Position numbers and translations under genes: made by a program. 55,115 nucleotides of DNA from Opitutales bacterium (GTDB taxonomy: Bacteria > Verrucomicrobiota > Verrucomicrobiia > Opitutales > UBA953), in NCBI GenBank assembly GCA_017935025.1, contig JAGBIL010000009.1, positions 1 to 55,115 on the forward strand, read 5' to 3'. The notes beneath the pieces were generated by a model, which was not told the origin of the DNA, made no database searches, and saw only the letters and a list, made by a program, of their open reading frames with translations. Shown one piece after another: positions 1 through 8,150 of the stretch; the stretch's first letter is position 1; each line of letters begins with the position of its first letter.

Positions 1-107
1 CGAACACTTGCTGTTTTGCCTTTCTCTAATCCAAGCCAACCGCGCCCCGTTTTGACGGCGGGAACGTGTTCAAACTCCTTTCCAACTTTTACGCGTTTTT
101 CTGCCAT
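1..107 (-). CDS. 5' end of an unknown protein (cut by window edge)
   Basis: A reverse-strand frame opens with ATG at 107-105 and stays open to the window edge for 35 codons. It begins MAEKRVKVGKEFEHVPAVKT and is rich in Lys and Val. An upstream-facing A/T-rich start context without a Shine-Dalgarno sequence is like that of the other genes here. One copy of the iterated GGGAACG motif (60-66) falls inside it. The fragment is too short to assign a family, and it could be a chance frame. Confidence 0.4.
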   Translation of the reverse strand, partial: MAEKRVKVGKEFEHVPAVKTGRGWLGLEKGKTASV

Positions 108-236
108 ATTTCGACCGTATGCGCCCGCCTATGCCCTTGCAAGACTTTTTGTAATATCTTTGTAATGAAAAATTAATCGCAGTATTTATGCGGATTTATG
201 GATTCTGATTGTCTCCACCATTTTTGTATCCAAATC

Positions 237-278
237 GCCCGCAAAGCCGCATAAAAAAAAAGGCTTTGCGGGCTTTTT
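237..278 (+). terminator. Rho-independent terminator, forward
   Basis: A perfect 12-bp stem GCCCGCAAAGCC (237-248) pairs with GGCTTTGCGGGC (262-273) across an A-rich loop and is followed by TTTTT (274-278). No forward gene precedes it in the window, so it may end a small RNA transcribed from about 110-236. Confidence 0.75.
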
Positions 279-540
279 CGTGTTTTTGCAAAATGCCTAT
301 TTTATGCCCAAAACTGCCTAAAAACGCCCTTTCCTTGCAGAGATTTACGCACTTTTTACGCACTGCCACAAACAAGCCCGAAACTCTTTGTTTATGCGGA
401 CTCCAAGACACAAAGAGCGTAAAATTCTGCAACAGGAAAAACGCACAAAAATTCGCCGCTTGTGCGTAAAAAGCAAAGAATTCTTTTATTTAAGCGGGTT
501 GCGTGTCGTTTTTTTGGCGCAAGGTGCGGCGTTTTCACAC

Positions 541-572
541 GAAAAAAGCCCGCTCGCGGAAAGTGAACGGGC
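541..572 (-). terminator. Rho-independent terminator, reverse
   Basis: On the reverse strand GCCCGTT pairs with AGCGGGC (one G-T wobble) and is followed by TTTTTT. No reverse-strand protein gene lies directly upstream, since aroC starts at 853 on the other strand. The hairpin may therefore end an unidentified small RNA or antisense transcript. Confidence 0.6.
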
Positions 573-852
573 GGGCGCGGGAACGGCTTCGAAATTGTTT
601 TCTTTCCAAATACGAAAACTTTCCGCCCGGTTGCCACGAGCTTCCGCGCAGGGTTTTAGAACATAATGCCTCTCCGAGGCCTTGAGTTTCCTAAAAAACA
701 AAAAATAATTCCGTGGTTCTAAAAAACTTCGTGCACTTCGCGGGTGACAGGATTGTCGCCCCTCCACAGGAAAGCACTTTATTCTTCGCGTTGAACAACC
801 CGAATTTTTCGCCGTTGCGACGGGAACGGCTTTGCGGTTTCATTTTTCGTAT

Positions 853-1950
853 ATGGGCAGTATTTTCGGAAAGCTTTTTCAGATTTCAACATTCGGTGAA
901 AGTCACGGCGCGGGAATCGGCGTCGTTATCGACGGATGCCCGTCGCGGCTTCCGATTTCGCCGGAGGAAATCCAGCGGGAACTCGACCGCCGCCGCCCCG
1001 GGCAAAGCGCTCTTTCCACGCCGCGCAACGAAAGCGACCGCGTCGAAATTCTCTCCGGCGTTTACCAAGGCATGACCACGGGAACGCCGATCGCCCTGCT
1101 CGCACGCAACACCGACCACCGCCCGCAAGCGTACGACAAATTGCGTGAGCAATTCCGTCCCTCGCACGCCGATTTCACTTACAACGCAAAATACGGTTTC
1201 CGCAATCCCGAAGGCGGCGGACGCGCCTCGGCACGCGAAACCATCGGACGCGTGGCGGCGGGAGCGATTGCGAAAAAAGTGCTCGCCGCGCTCTGCCCCG
1301 AAATTGCATTTTCCTGCTACGTCGAAAGCGTGGCGGAAATCGCAATGCCGCAAAGCGAAACCTTTTTCCCGCAGAGCGAAATCGAAAGCGTTCCCGTGCG
1401 TTGCCCGCTTCCCGAAATCGCGGAAAAAATGTCGGAACGCATCAAGTCGGCGCGCGCGGACGGCGATTCCGTCGGCGGCACAATCCGCTGCAAAATCCGA
1501 GGCGTTCCCGCAGGTTTGGGCGAACCGGTTTTTGACCGCCTCGAAGCGGATCTCGCCAAGGCGATGCTTTGCATTCCCGCAACCAAAGGTTTTGAAATCG
1601 GAAGCGGCTTCGCGGGAACGCTCCTGCGCGGCTCGCAACACAACGACGCGTTTGAAATGCGCGACGGAAAAATCCGTACGGCGACCAACCGTTCCGGCGG
1701 CGTTCAGGGCGGCATTTCCAACGGCGAAGAAATTTCGTTCCGCGTCGCGTTTAAACCGACGCCGACAATTGCGAAAACGCAGCAAAGCGTGAACGCGGCG
1801 GGAGAAGCGTGCGAAGTTATCGGACACGGGCGGCACGATCCGTGCGTGCTCCCGCGTGCCGTCCCGATTGTCGATGCCATGGCGGCGCTCGTCCTCGTCG
1901 ATCATCTCCTCCGCCAAAAAGCACAACATCAGCTAACGAACAACGAATAA
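853..1950 (+). CDS. aroC: Chorismate synthase
   Basis: FMN-dependent enzyme that converts 5-enolpyruvylshikimate-3-phosphate to chorismate, the last common step of aromatic amino acid synthesis in the cytoplasm. All three family signatures are visible: GESHGAG near residue 15, [17 protein letters not shown] near residue 115, and [15 protein letters not shown] with FKPTPTI near residues 281-305. The C-terminal [18 protein letters not shown] block is also intact. The 365-residue length is normal. An upstream in-frame ATG at 832 would add seven residues, but the family begins at [13 protein letters not shown], so 853 is preferred. The last codons run into the left arm of a palindromic spacer, so the C-terminus (HQLTNNE) may have been remodelled by that element. 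Confidence 0.97.
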   Translation: MGSIFGKLFQISTFGESHGAGIGVVIDGCPSRLPISPEEIQRELDRRRPGQSALSTPRNESDRVEILSGVYQGMTTGTPIALLARNTDHRPQAYDKLREQFRPSHADFTYNAKYGFRNPEGGGRASARETIGRVAAGAIAKKVLAALCPEIAFSCYVESVAEIAMPQSETFFPQSEIESVPVRCPLPEIAEKMSERIKSARADGDSVGGTIRCKIRGVPAGLGEPVFDRLEADLAKAMLCIPATKGFEIGSGFAGTLLRGSQHNDAFEMRDGKIRTATNRSGGVQGGISNGEEISFRVAFKPTPTIAKTQQSVNAAGEACEVIGHGRHDPCVLPRAVPIVDAMAALVLVDHLLRQKAQHQLTNNE

Positions 1951-2040
1951 TGAATAGCGAATAACGCATTCTTCAAAATTTTTGCCTCCGGCAAAAATCT
2001 TAGCACTGAATTATTCACTATTCGTTATTCATTATTCACT
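1943..2040. repeat. Palindromic spacer element with internal hairpin
   Basis: The left arm (1943-1966, words of the type CGAATAATGAATAGC) is imperfectly complementary to the right arm (2016-2040). Between them lies a small hairpin TTTTTGCC-TCC-GGCAAAAA. The same arm words and the same type of inner hairpin recur at 36965-37075. The left arm overlaps the end of aroC. Confidence 0.75.
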
Positions 2041-2048
2041 AAAATCCT

Positions 2049-2810
2049 ATGACAAATCTTTATATTTTCCTCGGAACGCCGGATTGCGGTCGCAGAGCCG
2101 TGCTCGCGGATTTGATTCGTGACGGCTTAGACGGCGAAACCACCGTTTACATCGCCGAACCCGAACGCAACGCCGAAGCGGAAAAACCGCTCGCGGACGT
2201 TCCCGCAACCGTGCTTCGCTCGTGGAAATTTTCCGACGGCGGGAACGGCATCGACCTCGGCGAACCGCACGATGCCGGCGACAACGCCGTTTTCCTGACC
2301 GACGGCGAAGACGATCCCGTGGACCAGATTGAAGCGCTCGCCGCGCTCGCCAAGCGGCTCGGCTGGCACGTCGCGCGCGTCGTTACGATTGTCGATTGCA
2401 AATTCGCTTCCGCCGTTCCCGCGAGTGCGGATTGGTTCGCCGCGTGCATCCACTTTTCGGATACGGTATTGCTCACGAACCGCGAAGGCATTTCCAACAA
2501 ATGGATGAGCGACTTCAAAGCGCCCTACGTCAAAAACTGCTTCCCGTGCACCTTTGAATTCGTGAAAAAAAATCGTGTCGAAAATCCCGCACGCGTCCTC
2601 GCGGACAACCCGCGACGCATGACGATGATTTTCGACGAGCAGGACCCGATCGACGACATGGAATTTGACGAAGAAAATCTTCCGGAAGAACCGTTTGACC
2701 TGGTTTCCGCGCCCGACCCGTATTTTGAAACCACCGAATCCGGCGCGCGGAAAATCGTCGTTCCCTTCATCGGGGATTTGCTCGGCGAATACGACGCTCA
2801 AAAGTCCTGA
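2049..2810 (+). CDS. Degenerate P-loop (CobW/HypB-like) protein, function unknown
   Basis: The 253-residue protein opens like a CobW/G3E-type GTPase: a hydrophobic strand (LYIFLG) is followed by TPDCGRRAVLADLI where a Walker A GxxxxGKT/S would sit, with the catalytic Lys-Ser replaced by Arg-Arg. VVTIVDCKFA (111-120) and FSDTVLLTNREG (135-147) resemble the VDA and NKxD-region strands of that fold. The C-terminal third is acidic. It precedes the ATP-grasp gene at 2865 by 54 bp on the same strand, so the two may be co-transcribed. I infer a nucleotide-binding fold that has probably lost GTPase activity; the family assignment is tentative. Confidence 0.6.
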   Translation: MTNLYIFLGTPDCGRRAVLADLIRDGLDGETTVYIAEPERNAEAEKPLADVPATVLRSWKFSDGGNGIDLGEPHDAGDNAVFLTDGEDDPVDQIEALAALAKRLGWHVARVVTIVDCKFASAVPASADWFAACIHFSDTVLLTNREGISNKWMSDFKAPYVKNCFPCTFEFVKKNRVENPARVLADNPRRMTMIFDEQDPIDDMEFDEENLPEEPFDLVSAPDPYFETTESGARKIVVPFIGDLLGEYDAQKS

Positions 2811-2864
2811 ACCGCAAGCGGGAATCCGTTTTTTTTCCCGCAAACACCTACTATTTTTCCCAAA

Positions 2865-4010
2865 ATGTTTATCCTCGAAAAACCTTTTGTTTCGGCGGAA
2901 CTGAAAGATTATCTCGAAGCCTCGCAAGCCGCCGTTTTGAAAAACGACGTTGCCCTTGAAGCCGCGACAACGCGCAAGCTCAACCTGATTACCGATGCCG
3001 AGGCGCGGGAACGCATTGCCGCCGGGGAGCGCATCTACACGACCTCCGAAAACGCGCTCGACTGGATTTACGCGAATGATGCCGGATCGCCGCTTACGCG
3101 AACGATTGACGCGATGAAGAACAAAGCGGAAATGCGCCGATTGCTCAAATCCGTCTATCCCGATTTTTTCTTTGAAGAAATTGAGTCGGAAAATCTGAAG
3201 AACGTAAAATTTGAAGATTTGCCCTGCCCGATCGTTTTAAAACCGTCGGTCGGATTTTTCAGCGTCGGCGTTTACACGATTCAAACGCGGGAAGACTGGA
3301 CGCGCGCACTCGCGGATATCGAAAAAACATCCGCCGACTGGAAAAAACTTTATCCGGAATCCGTGCTCGGGAACGGAAAATTCGTCATCGAAAAATATAT
3401 ACACGGCGAAGAATACGCGGTGGACGTTTATTTCGACGGCGACGGGAACGCCGTTATTTTAAACATTCTCAAACACGATTTTTCCTCAGAACGCGATGTC
3501 AGCGACCGCCTCTATTACACGTCGAAGGAAATCATCACGGAAAAACTTGCGCCGCTTACGGAATTTTTCAATCGCGTAAACACCGTGCTCGGCGCGAAAA
3601 ACTTCCCCGCGCACGTCGAACTGCGCGTTGAGCGCGACGGAAGCATTTGCCCGATCGAGTTCAACCCGATGCGCTTCGCCGGTTGTTGCTGCACCGATGT
3701 CGGACTCTTTGCCTACGGAATCCGCACCTACGAATATTTTGTCGAAAACAAAAAACCGGATTGGGAGAAATTGCTCGAAGGCAAGGACGGGAAAGTTTAC
3801 ACGATGTGCGTGCTGAACAAACCTGTGCCCTGCCCGCCGATTCGCGATTTCGATTACGATGCGCTCTGCGCAAAGTTTAAGCGCGTGTGTTGTCTGCGCA
3901 AATTCGATTACAACGAAAACACGATTTTCGGATTTCTTTACACCGAAACAACAAATCCGGAGGAATTGAAATTCATCGTCAATTCCGACCTCACGGAATT
4001 TATCCGTTAA
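2865..4010 (+). CDS. ATP-grasp domain protein
   Basis: The 381-residue protein has the ATP-grasp layout: IVLKPSVGFFSVG (123-135, nucleotide-binding strand and glycine-rich loop), FVIEKYIHGEEYAVDVYF (173-190) and HVELRV with IEFNPMRFAGCC (250-275, metal-binding Glu and Asn). Such enzymes ligate a carboxylate to an amine or thiol using ATP, but the substrate cannot be told from the sequence. The C-terminal quarter is rich in Cys (CCC at 274-276, CC near 343). The reverse-strand rnpB ends just downstream, so transcription converges here. Confidence 0.85.
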   Translation: MFILEKPFVSAELKDYLEASQAAVLKNDVALEAATTRKLNLITDAEARERIAAGERIYTTSENALDWIYANDAGSPLTRTIDAMKNKAEMRRLLKSVYPDFFFEEIESENLKNVKFEDLPCPIVLKPSVGFFSVGVYTIQTREDWTRALADIEKTSADWKKLYPESVLGNGKFVIEKYIHGEEYAVDVYFDGDGNAVILNILKHDFSSERDVSDRLYYTSKEIITEKLAPLTEFFNRVNTVLGAKNFPAHVELRVERDGSICPIEFNPMRFAGCCCTDVGLFAYGIRTYEYFVENKKPDWEKLLEGKDGKVYTMCVLNKPVPCPPIRDFDYDALCAKFKRVCCLRKFDYNENTIFGFLYTETTNPEELKFIVNSDLTEFIR

Positions 4011-4016
4011 AAAAAA

Positions 4017-4426
<410 letters not shown>

Positions 4427-4450
4427 CATTAAACGCGTTCCCGCCTTTTC

Positions 4451-4591
4451 GCGCAAATTGAAATTTAGCGCACGCGTCAGATGAATAATGAGAAGAATGG
4501 GATGAATGAGAGAAACGGGAAAACACACATTCTTCTCTTTCTTCCCATTCCTCACATTATGCTTCGCTAAATTTCAATTTATCGCTTGCGC
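4451..4591. repeat. Palindromic spacer element
   Basis: The left arm (from GCGCAAATTGAAATTTAGCG at 4451) is the imperfect complement of the right arm ending CGCTAAATTTCAATTTATCG then CTTGCGC at 4591. Inner arms of the AATGAGAAGAATGGGATGAA type pair with TCTTCTCTTTCTTCCCATTC. There is no gene in the loop. It lies between divergent rnpB and the tRNA-Val gene. Confidence 0.7.
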
Positions 4592-4632
4592 GTATGAGGG
4601 ATTCTCGGCATAGTGAAGAACTACGTTTTTTA

Positions 4633-4709
4633 GGACGCTTAGCTCAGTTGGTTAGAGCATCTCGTTTACACCGAGAGGGTCGGGGGTTCGAGTCCCTCAG
4701 CGTCCACCA
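4633..4709 (+). tRNA. tRNA-Val (anticodon TAC)
   Basis: A complete 77-nt tRNA with encoded CCA: acceptor stem GGACGCT/AGCGTCC, D-arm GCTCAGTTGGTTAGAGC, anticodon arm CTCG-TTTACAC-CGAG giving anticodon TAC, and T-arm with GGTTCGAGTCC. A T8 tract and the ilvN start codon follow within 14 bases. Confidence 0.97.
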
Positions 4710-4722
4710 TTTTTTTTGCAGT

Positions 4723-5217
4723 ATGAACAAGCACACCCTTTCTGCTCTGGTTGAAAATAAATTCGGCGTTCTCGCCCGTGTGTCCGGTTTGCTTAGCGGA
4801 CGCGGTTTTAATATCGAAACGCTCAATGTCGGTCCGACTAACGATCCGCGCTACTCCCGTATCACTGCCACCGTGGTTGCCGACGATGCCGGCTTTGACC
4901 GTTGCGTCCGCCAGCTCGAAAAACTCATCAACGTGGTAACGGTGCAAAACTTTGACGGTGTGGATTTCGTTTCCCGCGAACTCGTCATGGTAAAAGTGAA
5001 GGCGAATCAGGAAACGCGCTCCCAGATTCTCGAAATCGCGGGCATTTTCCGCGCGCAGGTCATTGACGTTTCGCTTGAAAGCCTGGTTCTCGAAATCACC
5101 GGCAACGCCAACAAAGTGAAAACACTGATGAAGTTGCTCGAAAACTACGAAATCATCGAAATGGCCCGCACGGGAACGCTTTCGCTCGAACGCGGTCTCA
5201 ACGCCGTGCGCGGGTAA
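4723..5217 (+). CDS. ilvN: Acetolactate synthase small (regulatory) subunit
   Basis: Regulatory subunit of acetohydroxyacid synthase, which binds valine and controls the first step of branched-chain amino acid synthesis. The N-terminal ACT domain (residues 3-75) opens with HTLSALVENKFGVLARVSGLLSGRGFNIETL, and the C-terminal ALS-small domain includes LVMVKVKANQETRSQILEIAGIFRAQVIDV. The 164-residue length is typical. An in-frame extension upstream to 4594 reads through the tRNA and is rejected. The start is 13 bases after the tRNA-Val CCA end, with only TTTTTTTTGCAGT between and no ribosome binding site. The catalytic subunit gene is not in this window; ilvC follows after 48 bp. Confidence 0.95.
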   Translation: MNKHTLSALVENKFGVLARVSGLLSGRGFNIETLNVGPTNDPRYSRITATVVADDAGFDRCVRQLEKLINVVTVQNFDGVDFVSRELVMVKVKANQETRSQILEIAGIFRAQVIDVSLESLVLEITGNANKVKTLMKLLENYEIIEMARTGTLSLERGLNAVRG

Positions 5218-5265
5218 TTTTCTTTTTCCTCTCAAAAATTTTTCCGAAATTTAATTCAAATTATT

Positions 5266-6396
5266 ATGGCTACGAAAAAAGCTCCCACGAAAAAAGCTCC
5301 GGCGGCGAAAGTTGCCGCTCCCGCGAAAAAGGCTTGCGGCAAAAAAGCCTGTGCCGCCAAGAAACCCGCTCCCGCGAAAAAAACGGCAAGCGGCAAGAAA
5401 GTTCCTGTCGGCAGCGTAAAGGTTTACCACGAGAAAGACGCTTCGCTCGACGTGCTGAAGGGCAAGACGGTTGCCGTGCTCGGCTACGGAGCACAGGGCC
5501 GCGCTCAGGCACTCTGTATGCGCGACTCCGGCGTAAACGTCATCATCGGCGTGCGTGCGGGCAAGTCCTTCAAGGCGGCTAAGGCTGACGGCTTTGAAGT
5601 TATGTCCGTCGACAAGGCGGCGAAGAAAGCGGACATCATCCACATCCTCCTCCCCGACGAAAAGCACAACGAAGTTTACGAAAAGCAAATCAAGAAATTC
5701 GTTGCCCCGGGTAAGACGCTTTGCTGCTCGCACGGTTTTGCGTATGTATTCAAGGCGATCGTTCCGCCGGCGGATGTCGATGTGATCATGGTCGCGCCGA
5801 AAGGACCGGGAACGGAAGTGCGCCGCGTGTTCGAAGAGGGATTCGGTTGCCCCGGTCTCGTCGCTGTGTTCCAGGACGCGACGGGAACGGCGCTCCAAAC
5901 GGCGCTCGCCATCGCAAAGGCGGAAGGCCTCACACGCGGCGGCGTGCTCGAATGCACGATGGAACAGGAAACCTACGAAGACCTCTTCGGCGAACAGAAC
6001 GTCCTCTGCGGCGGTCTCGTTGATCTGATGAAATATGGCTTTGAAACGCTCACGGAAGCGGGCTACCCGCCGGAAATGGCGTACTTTGAATGCGTCCACG
6101 AAGCGAAACTCATCGTTGATATCATCTACAACAAGGGTATCGCGGCGATGAACGGTGTCATCTCCAACACGGCGGAATTCGGCGAATACTACAACGGACC
6201 GAAAATCATCACGCCGGACGTGAAAAAGCGCATGAAAGAATCGCTCGAACGCATCCAGACCGGCAAGTTTGCCAAGGATTGGCTCCGCGAGGCCGGCAAG
6301 GGTGCTCCGACGCTCGCTAAGAAGCGCGAACAACTCGGAAAACACACCGTCGAAATCGTCGGTGCCGAAATCCGCAAGATGTTCGAACGCAAGTAA
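5266..6396 (+). CDS. ilvC: Ketol-acid reductoisomerase with histone-H1-like N-terminal tail
   Basis: NADPH- and Mg-dependent enzyme that isomerises and reduces acetolactate to dihydroxyisovalerate. The catalytic core (about 51-376) is a class I enzyme: Rossmann GYGAQG at 73-78, VAPKGPGTEVRRVF, the metal-binding MEQETYEDLFGEQNVLCGG region and ISNTAEFGEY. Residues 1-48 form a Lys/Ala/Pro-rich tail of AKKA and PAKK repeats with three Cys, like bacterial H1-type DNA-binding tails and absent from ordinary enzymes. No ATG, GTG or TTG codon occurs in frame between the tail and the core, so the tail is most likely translated. It lies in one unit with ilvN. Confidence 0.96.
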   Translation: MATKKAPTKKAPAAKVAAPAKKACGKKACAAKKPAPAKKTASGKKVPVGSVKVYHEKDASLDVLKGKTVAVLGYGAQGRAQALCMRDSGVNVIIGVRAGKSFKAAKADGFEVMSVDKAAKKADIIHILLPDEKHNEVYEKQIKKFVAPGKTLCCSHGFAYVFKAIVPPADVDVIMVAPKGPGTEVRRVFEEGFGCPGLVAVFQDATGTALQTALAIAKAEGLTRGGVLECTMEQETYEDLFGEQNVLCGGLVDLMKYGFETLTEAGYPPEMAYFECVHEAKLIVDIIYNKGIAAMNGVISNTAEFGEYYNGPKIITPDVKKRMKESLERIQTGKFAKDWLREAGKGAPTLAKKREQLGKHTVEIVGAEIRKMFERK

Positions 6397-6420
6397 TTCA
6401 GCGATCGATTACCGAACACA

Positions 6421-6466
6421 AAAAAACGTTCCCGTGGGCTTTAACCTCGCGGGAACGTTTTTTTTT
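6421..6466. terminator. Terminator made of an inverted GGGAACG pair
   Basis: AAAAAACGTTCCCGTG pairs with CGCGGGAACGTTTTTT and is followed by a T run; the A run on the left makes it potentially bidirectional. It ends the ilvN-ilvC unit. The stem consists of two opposed copies of the genome-wide motif. Confidence 0.9.
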
Positions 6467-6472
6467 GAATTA

Positions 6473-6690
6473 GAAATGAATGAACACGAATTTTATTTAA
6501 CACGGATTAAAGAGATGAAATCAGATATTTTATAAAAACTTCTTTTATGTCCGTTTCTTTGCAGTAAAAAATCGCGCAAAGACACAAAAGCGCAAAGTTT
6601 TTTCATCTGTTTCAATCTGCGACATCTGCGTTAAAAGAATAAAACAATTCGTGTTTATTCGTGGTTTTCAATTTGTGTTCGTATAACGAG
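6473..6690. repeat. Empty palindromic element sharing arms with the GxxExxY cassette
   Basis: This fills most of the 332-bp spacer before lptB. The left arm contains AATGAACACGAATTTTATTT then AACACGGATTAAAGAGATGAAATCAGAT; the right arm is its approximate complement, ending AACAATTCGTGTTTATTCGT. The outer words match the inverted repeats around the gene at 32035-32427, but no open frame lies inside. The centre carries GCAAAGACACAAAAGCGCAAAG-type repeats. Confidence 0.7.
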
Positions 6691-6728
6691 TCCGTTAGTT
6701 TCTTGCGCAACGTAAATTTCTTCGCGCC

Positions 6729-7514
6729 ATGAGTTCCGAAAATTCCCCGAAATCCTCAACCACCGAAAAAACCTCTTCCGCAAGCGCCCCCTCCGGCATT
6801 ATCACGACGCAAGGACTCGCAAAGGTTTACGGAAAACGAGAAGTGGTTCACGATGTCAGCCTTGAGGTCCGAGCAGGCGAAGTCGTCGGGCTCCTCGGTC
6901 CCAACGGCGCAGGGAAAACGACGACGTTTTATATGGTCGTCGGGCTCGTTCCCGCGACACGCGGACGCGTTTTGCTCGACGGGAACGACATCACGAGCTT
7001 CCCGATGTGGAAGCGCGCGCGCTGCGGACTCGGCTACCTACCGCAGGACGCATCAATTTTCCGTAAACTGACGGTTTGGGAAAACGTCATGTCCGTCGTC
7101 GAAACCATGCGGATGCCCGCCTCCGAACGCAAAGCCTATTGCGAAGCTCAGTTGAATGATCTCGGGCTGATGCGCCTCGCGACGCAACCCGCTTACACGC
7201 TTTCCGGCGGCGAACGCCGTCGCCTCGAAATCGCGCGTGCCTTGGCGACGAAGCCGCGGTTCATGCTTCTTGACGAACCGTTCAGCGGTGTCGATCCGAT
7301 TTCCGTCGCCGACGTTCAAAAAATCGTTATCGCGCTCAAACACAAGGGAATCGGCGTGCTGATTACCGACCACAACGTGCGTGAAACGCTCTCCATCGTC
7401 GACCGCGCGTATCTGATTCACCAGGGAACCGTTCTCGTCGAAGGCTCTTCCGACGTAATTTTGAACGACGAAAAAGCCCGCAAGTTCTACCTCGGTGCCG
7501 GCTTTCAAATGTAA
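6729..7514 (+). CDS. lptB: LPS export ABC transporter ATP-binding protein
   Basis: Cytoplasmic ATPase of the LptB2FG complex, which extracts lipopolysaccharide from the inner membrane for transport to the outer membrane. Walker A GPNGAGKTT is at 57-65, the family-typical YLPQDASIFRKLTVWENV follows at 103-120 (Q-loop), the ABC signature LSGGE at 158-162 and Walker B FMLLDEPF at 178-185, with the switch His in ITDHNVRE. The first 23 residues are a Ser/Thr/Lys-rich extension not usual in the family. No lptA, C, F or G gene is adjacent. No Shine-Dalgarno sequence is visible. Confidence 0.95.
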   Translation: MSSENSPKSSTTEKTSSASAPSGIITTQGLAKVYGKREVVHDVSLEVRAGEVVGLLGPNGAGKTTTFYMVVGLVPATRGRVLLDGNDITSFPMWKRARCGLGYLPQDASIFRKLTVWENVMSVVETMRMPASERKAYCEAQLNDLGLMRLATQPAYTLSGGERRRLEIARALATKPRFMLLDEPFSGVDPISVADVQKIVIALKHKGIGVLITDHNVRETLSIVDRAYLIHQGTVLVEGSSDVILNDEKARKFYLGAGFQM

Positions 7515-7579
7515 GCACCGAAAAACCGGAAAAACACGTTCCCGCGATTTTTCCGTTCCCGATTTCCGCTTTTTCATCC

Positions 7580-8146
7580 GTGAAAAAACTTATTCTTGCA
7601 TCCGCTTCTCCGCGCCGGCGGGAACTGCTCGCCGATGCCGGTTTTTCTTTTGAGATTCAAACTTCCGACGTTCCCGAAAACGAAGACCCGCACGGAAATC
7701 CGCGCGAGATGGTTTTGGAAAACGCCTTGGCAAAAGCCCGCGCCGTTGCCGCGAAAAATCCCGATGCGCTCGTGCTCGGCGCCGACACCACCGTGGCCCT
7801 CGGGAACCGCGTTTTAAACAAACCCGCCAATCTCGACGAAGCTCGGGAAATGCTTCTCGCTCTCGGCGGGAACACGCACACCGTTTTCACGGGCGTCGCC
7901 CTCGTCTGCGCGGGAACGGGTTTGTGCGAAACGCACCTCGTCGCCTGCGGCGTAACGTTTAAGCCGCTCAACGACGAAATCATCTCCCGCTATTTCAAAC
8001 GCTGCAACCCGCTCGACAAAGCCGGCGCGTACGGCATCCAAGACGGCGGCGAACTCATCGTCGAACGCTACGACGAACCCCTGAGCAACATCATCGGGCT
8101 TCCCGTCGAAAGCATTTCCTCCCGCCTCCGCGCCCTCCTTGTATAA
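7580..8146 (+). CDS. maf: Maf-family nucleoside triphosphate pyrophosphatase
   Basis: House-cleaning enzyme of the Maf/YhdE group that hydrolyses non-canonical or modified nucleoside triphosphates to monophosphates. The signature LASASPRRRELL at 5-16 holds the phosphate-binding Ser-Arg-Arg, followed by the catalytic region VLGADTTVALG and the conserved DKAGAYGIQDGG near 151-162. Length 188 is normal. The start is GTG at 7580, in agreement with the family N-terminus MKKLILASASP. It ends 4 bp before the convergent gene at 8151. Confidence 0.94.
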   Translation: MKKLILASASPRRRELLADAGFSFEIQTSDVPENEDPHGNPREMVLENALAKARAVAAKNPDALVLGADTTVALGNRVLNKPANLDEAREMLLALGGNTHTVFTGVALVCAGTGLCETHLVACGVTFKPLNDEIISRYFKRCNPLDKAGAYGIQDGGELIVERYDEPLSNIIGLPVESISSRLRALLV

Positions 8147-8150
8147 ATTG

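Larger units (their letters stand above)
108..852. other. Gene-poor spacer of 745 bp
   Basis: Short frames on both strands overlap one another here, and none resembles a protein family or has a convincing start. The first 130 bases are A/T-rich. Two terminator-like hairpins (237-278 forward, 541-572 reverse) and further small hairpins (GCCTC-TCC-GAGGC near 666-678; GGGTGACA-GGAT-TGTCGCCC near 741-760) suggest one or two non-coding transcripts. I could not match the segment to tmRNA, SRP RNA, 6S RNA or a riboswitch. Confidence 0.5.

Noticed and set aside
570..800. tmRNA, SRP RNA, 6S RNA or SAM riboswitch upstream of aroC
   Set aside because: Fragments such as GGCAACCGGG and CCTCGGAGAGGC recall known RNAs, but the core conserved sequences are missing.
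886..1929. Long reverse-strand frame opposite aroC
   Set aside because: It mirrors a complete chorismate synthase gene, has low-complexity Arg/Phe/Ala content and no family motifs. The same holds for other long antisense frames, such as those at 9195-10517 and 21348-22796.
4594..4722. Upstream extension of ilvN
   Set aside because: The frame reads straight through the tRNA-Val gene; the ACT domain starts at 4723.
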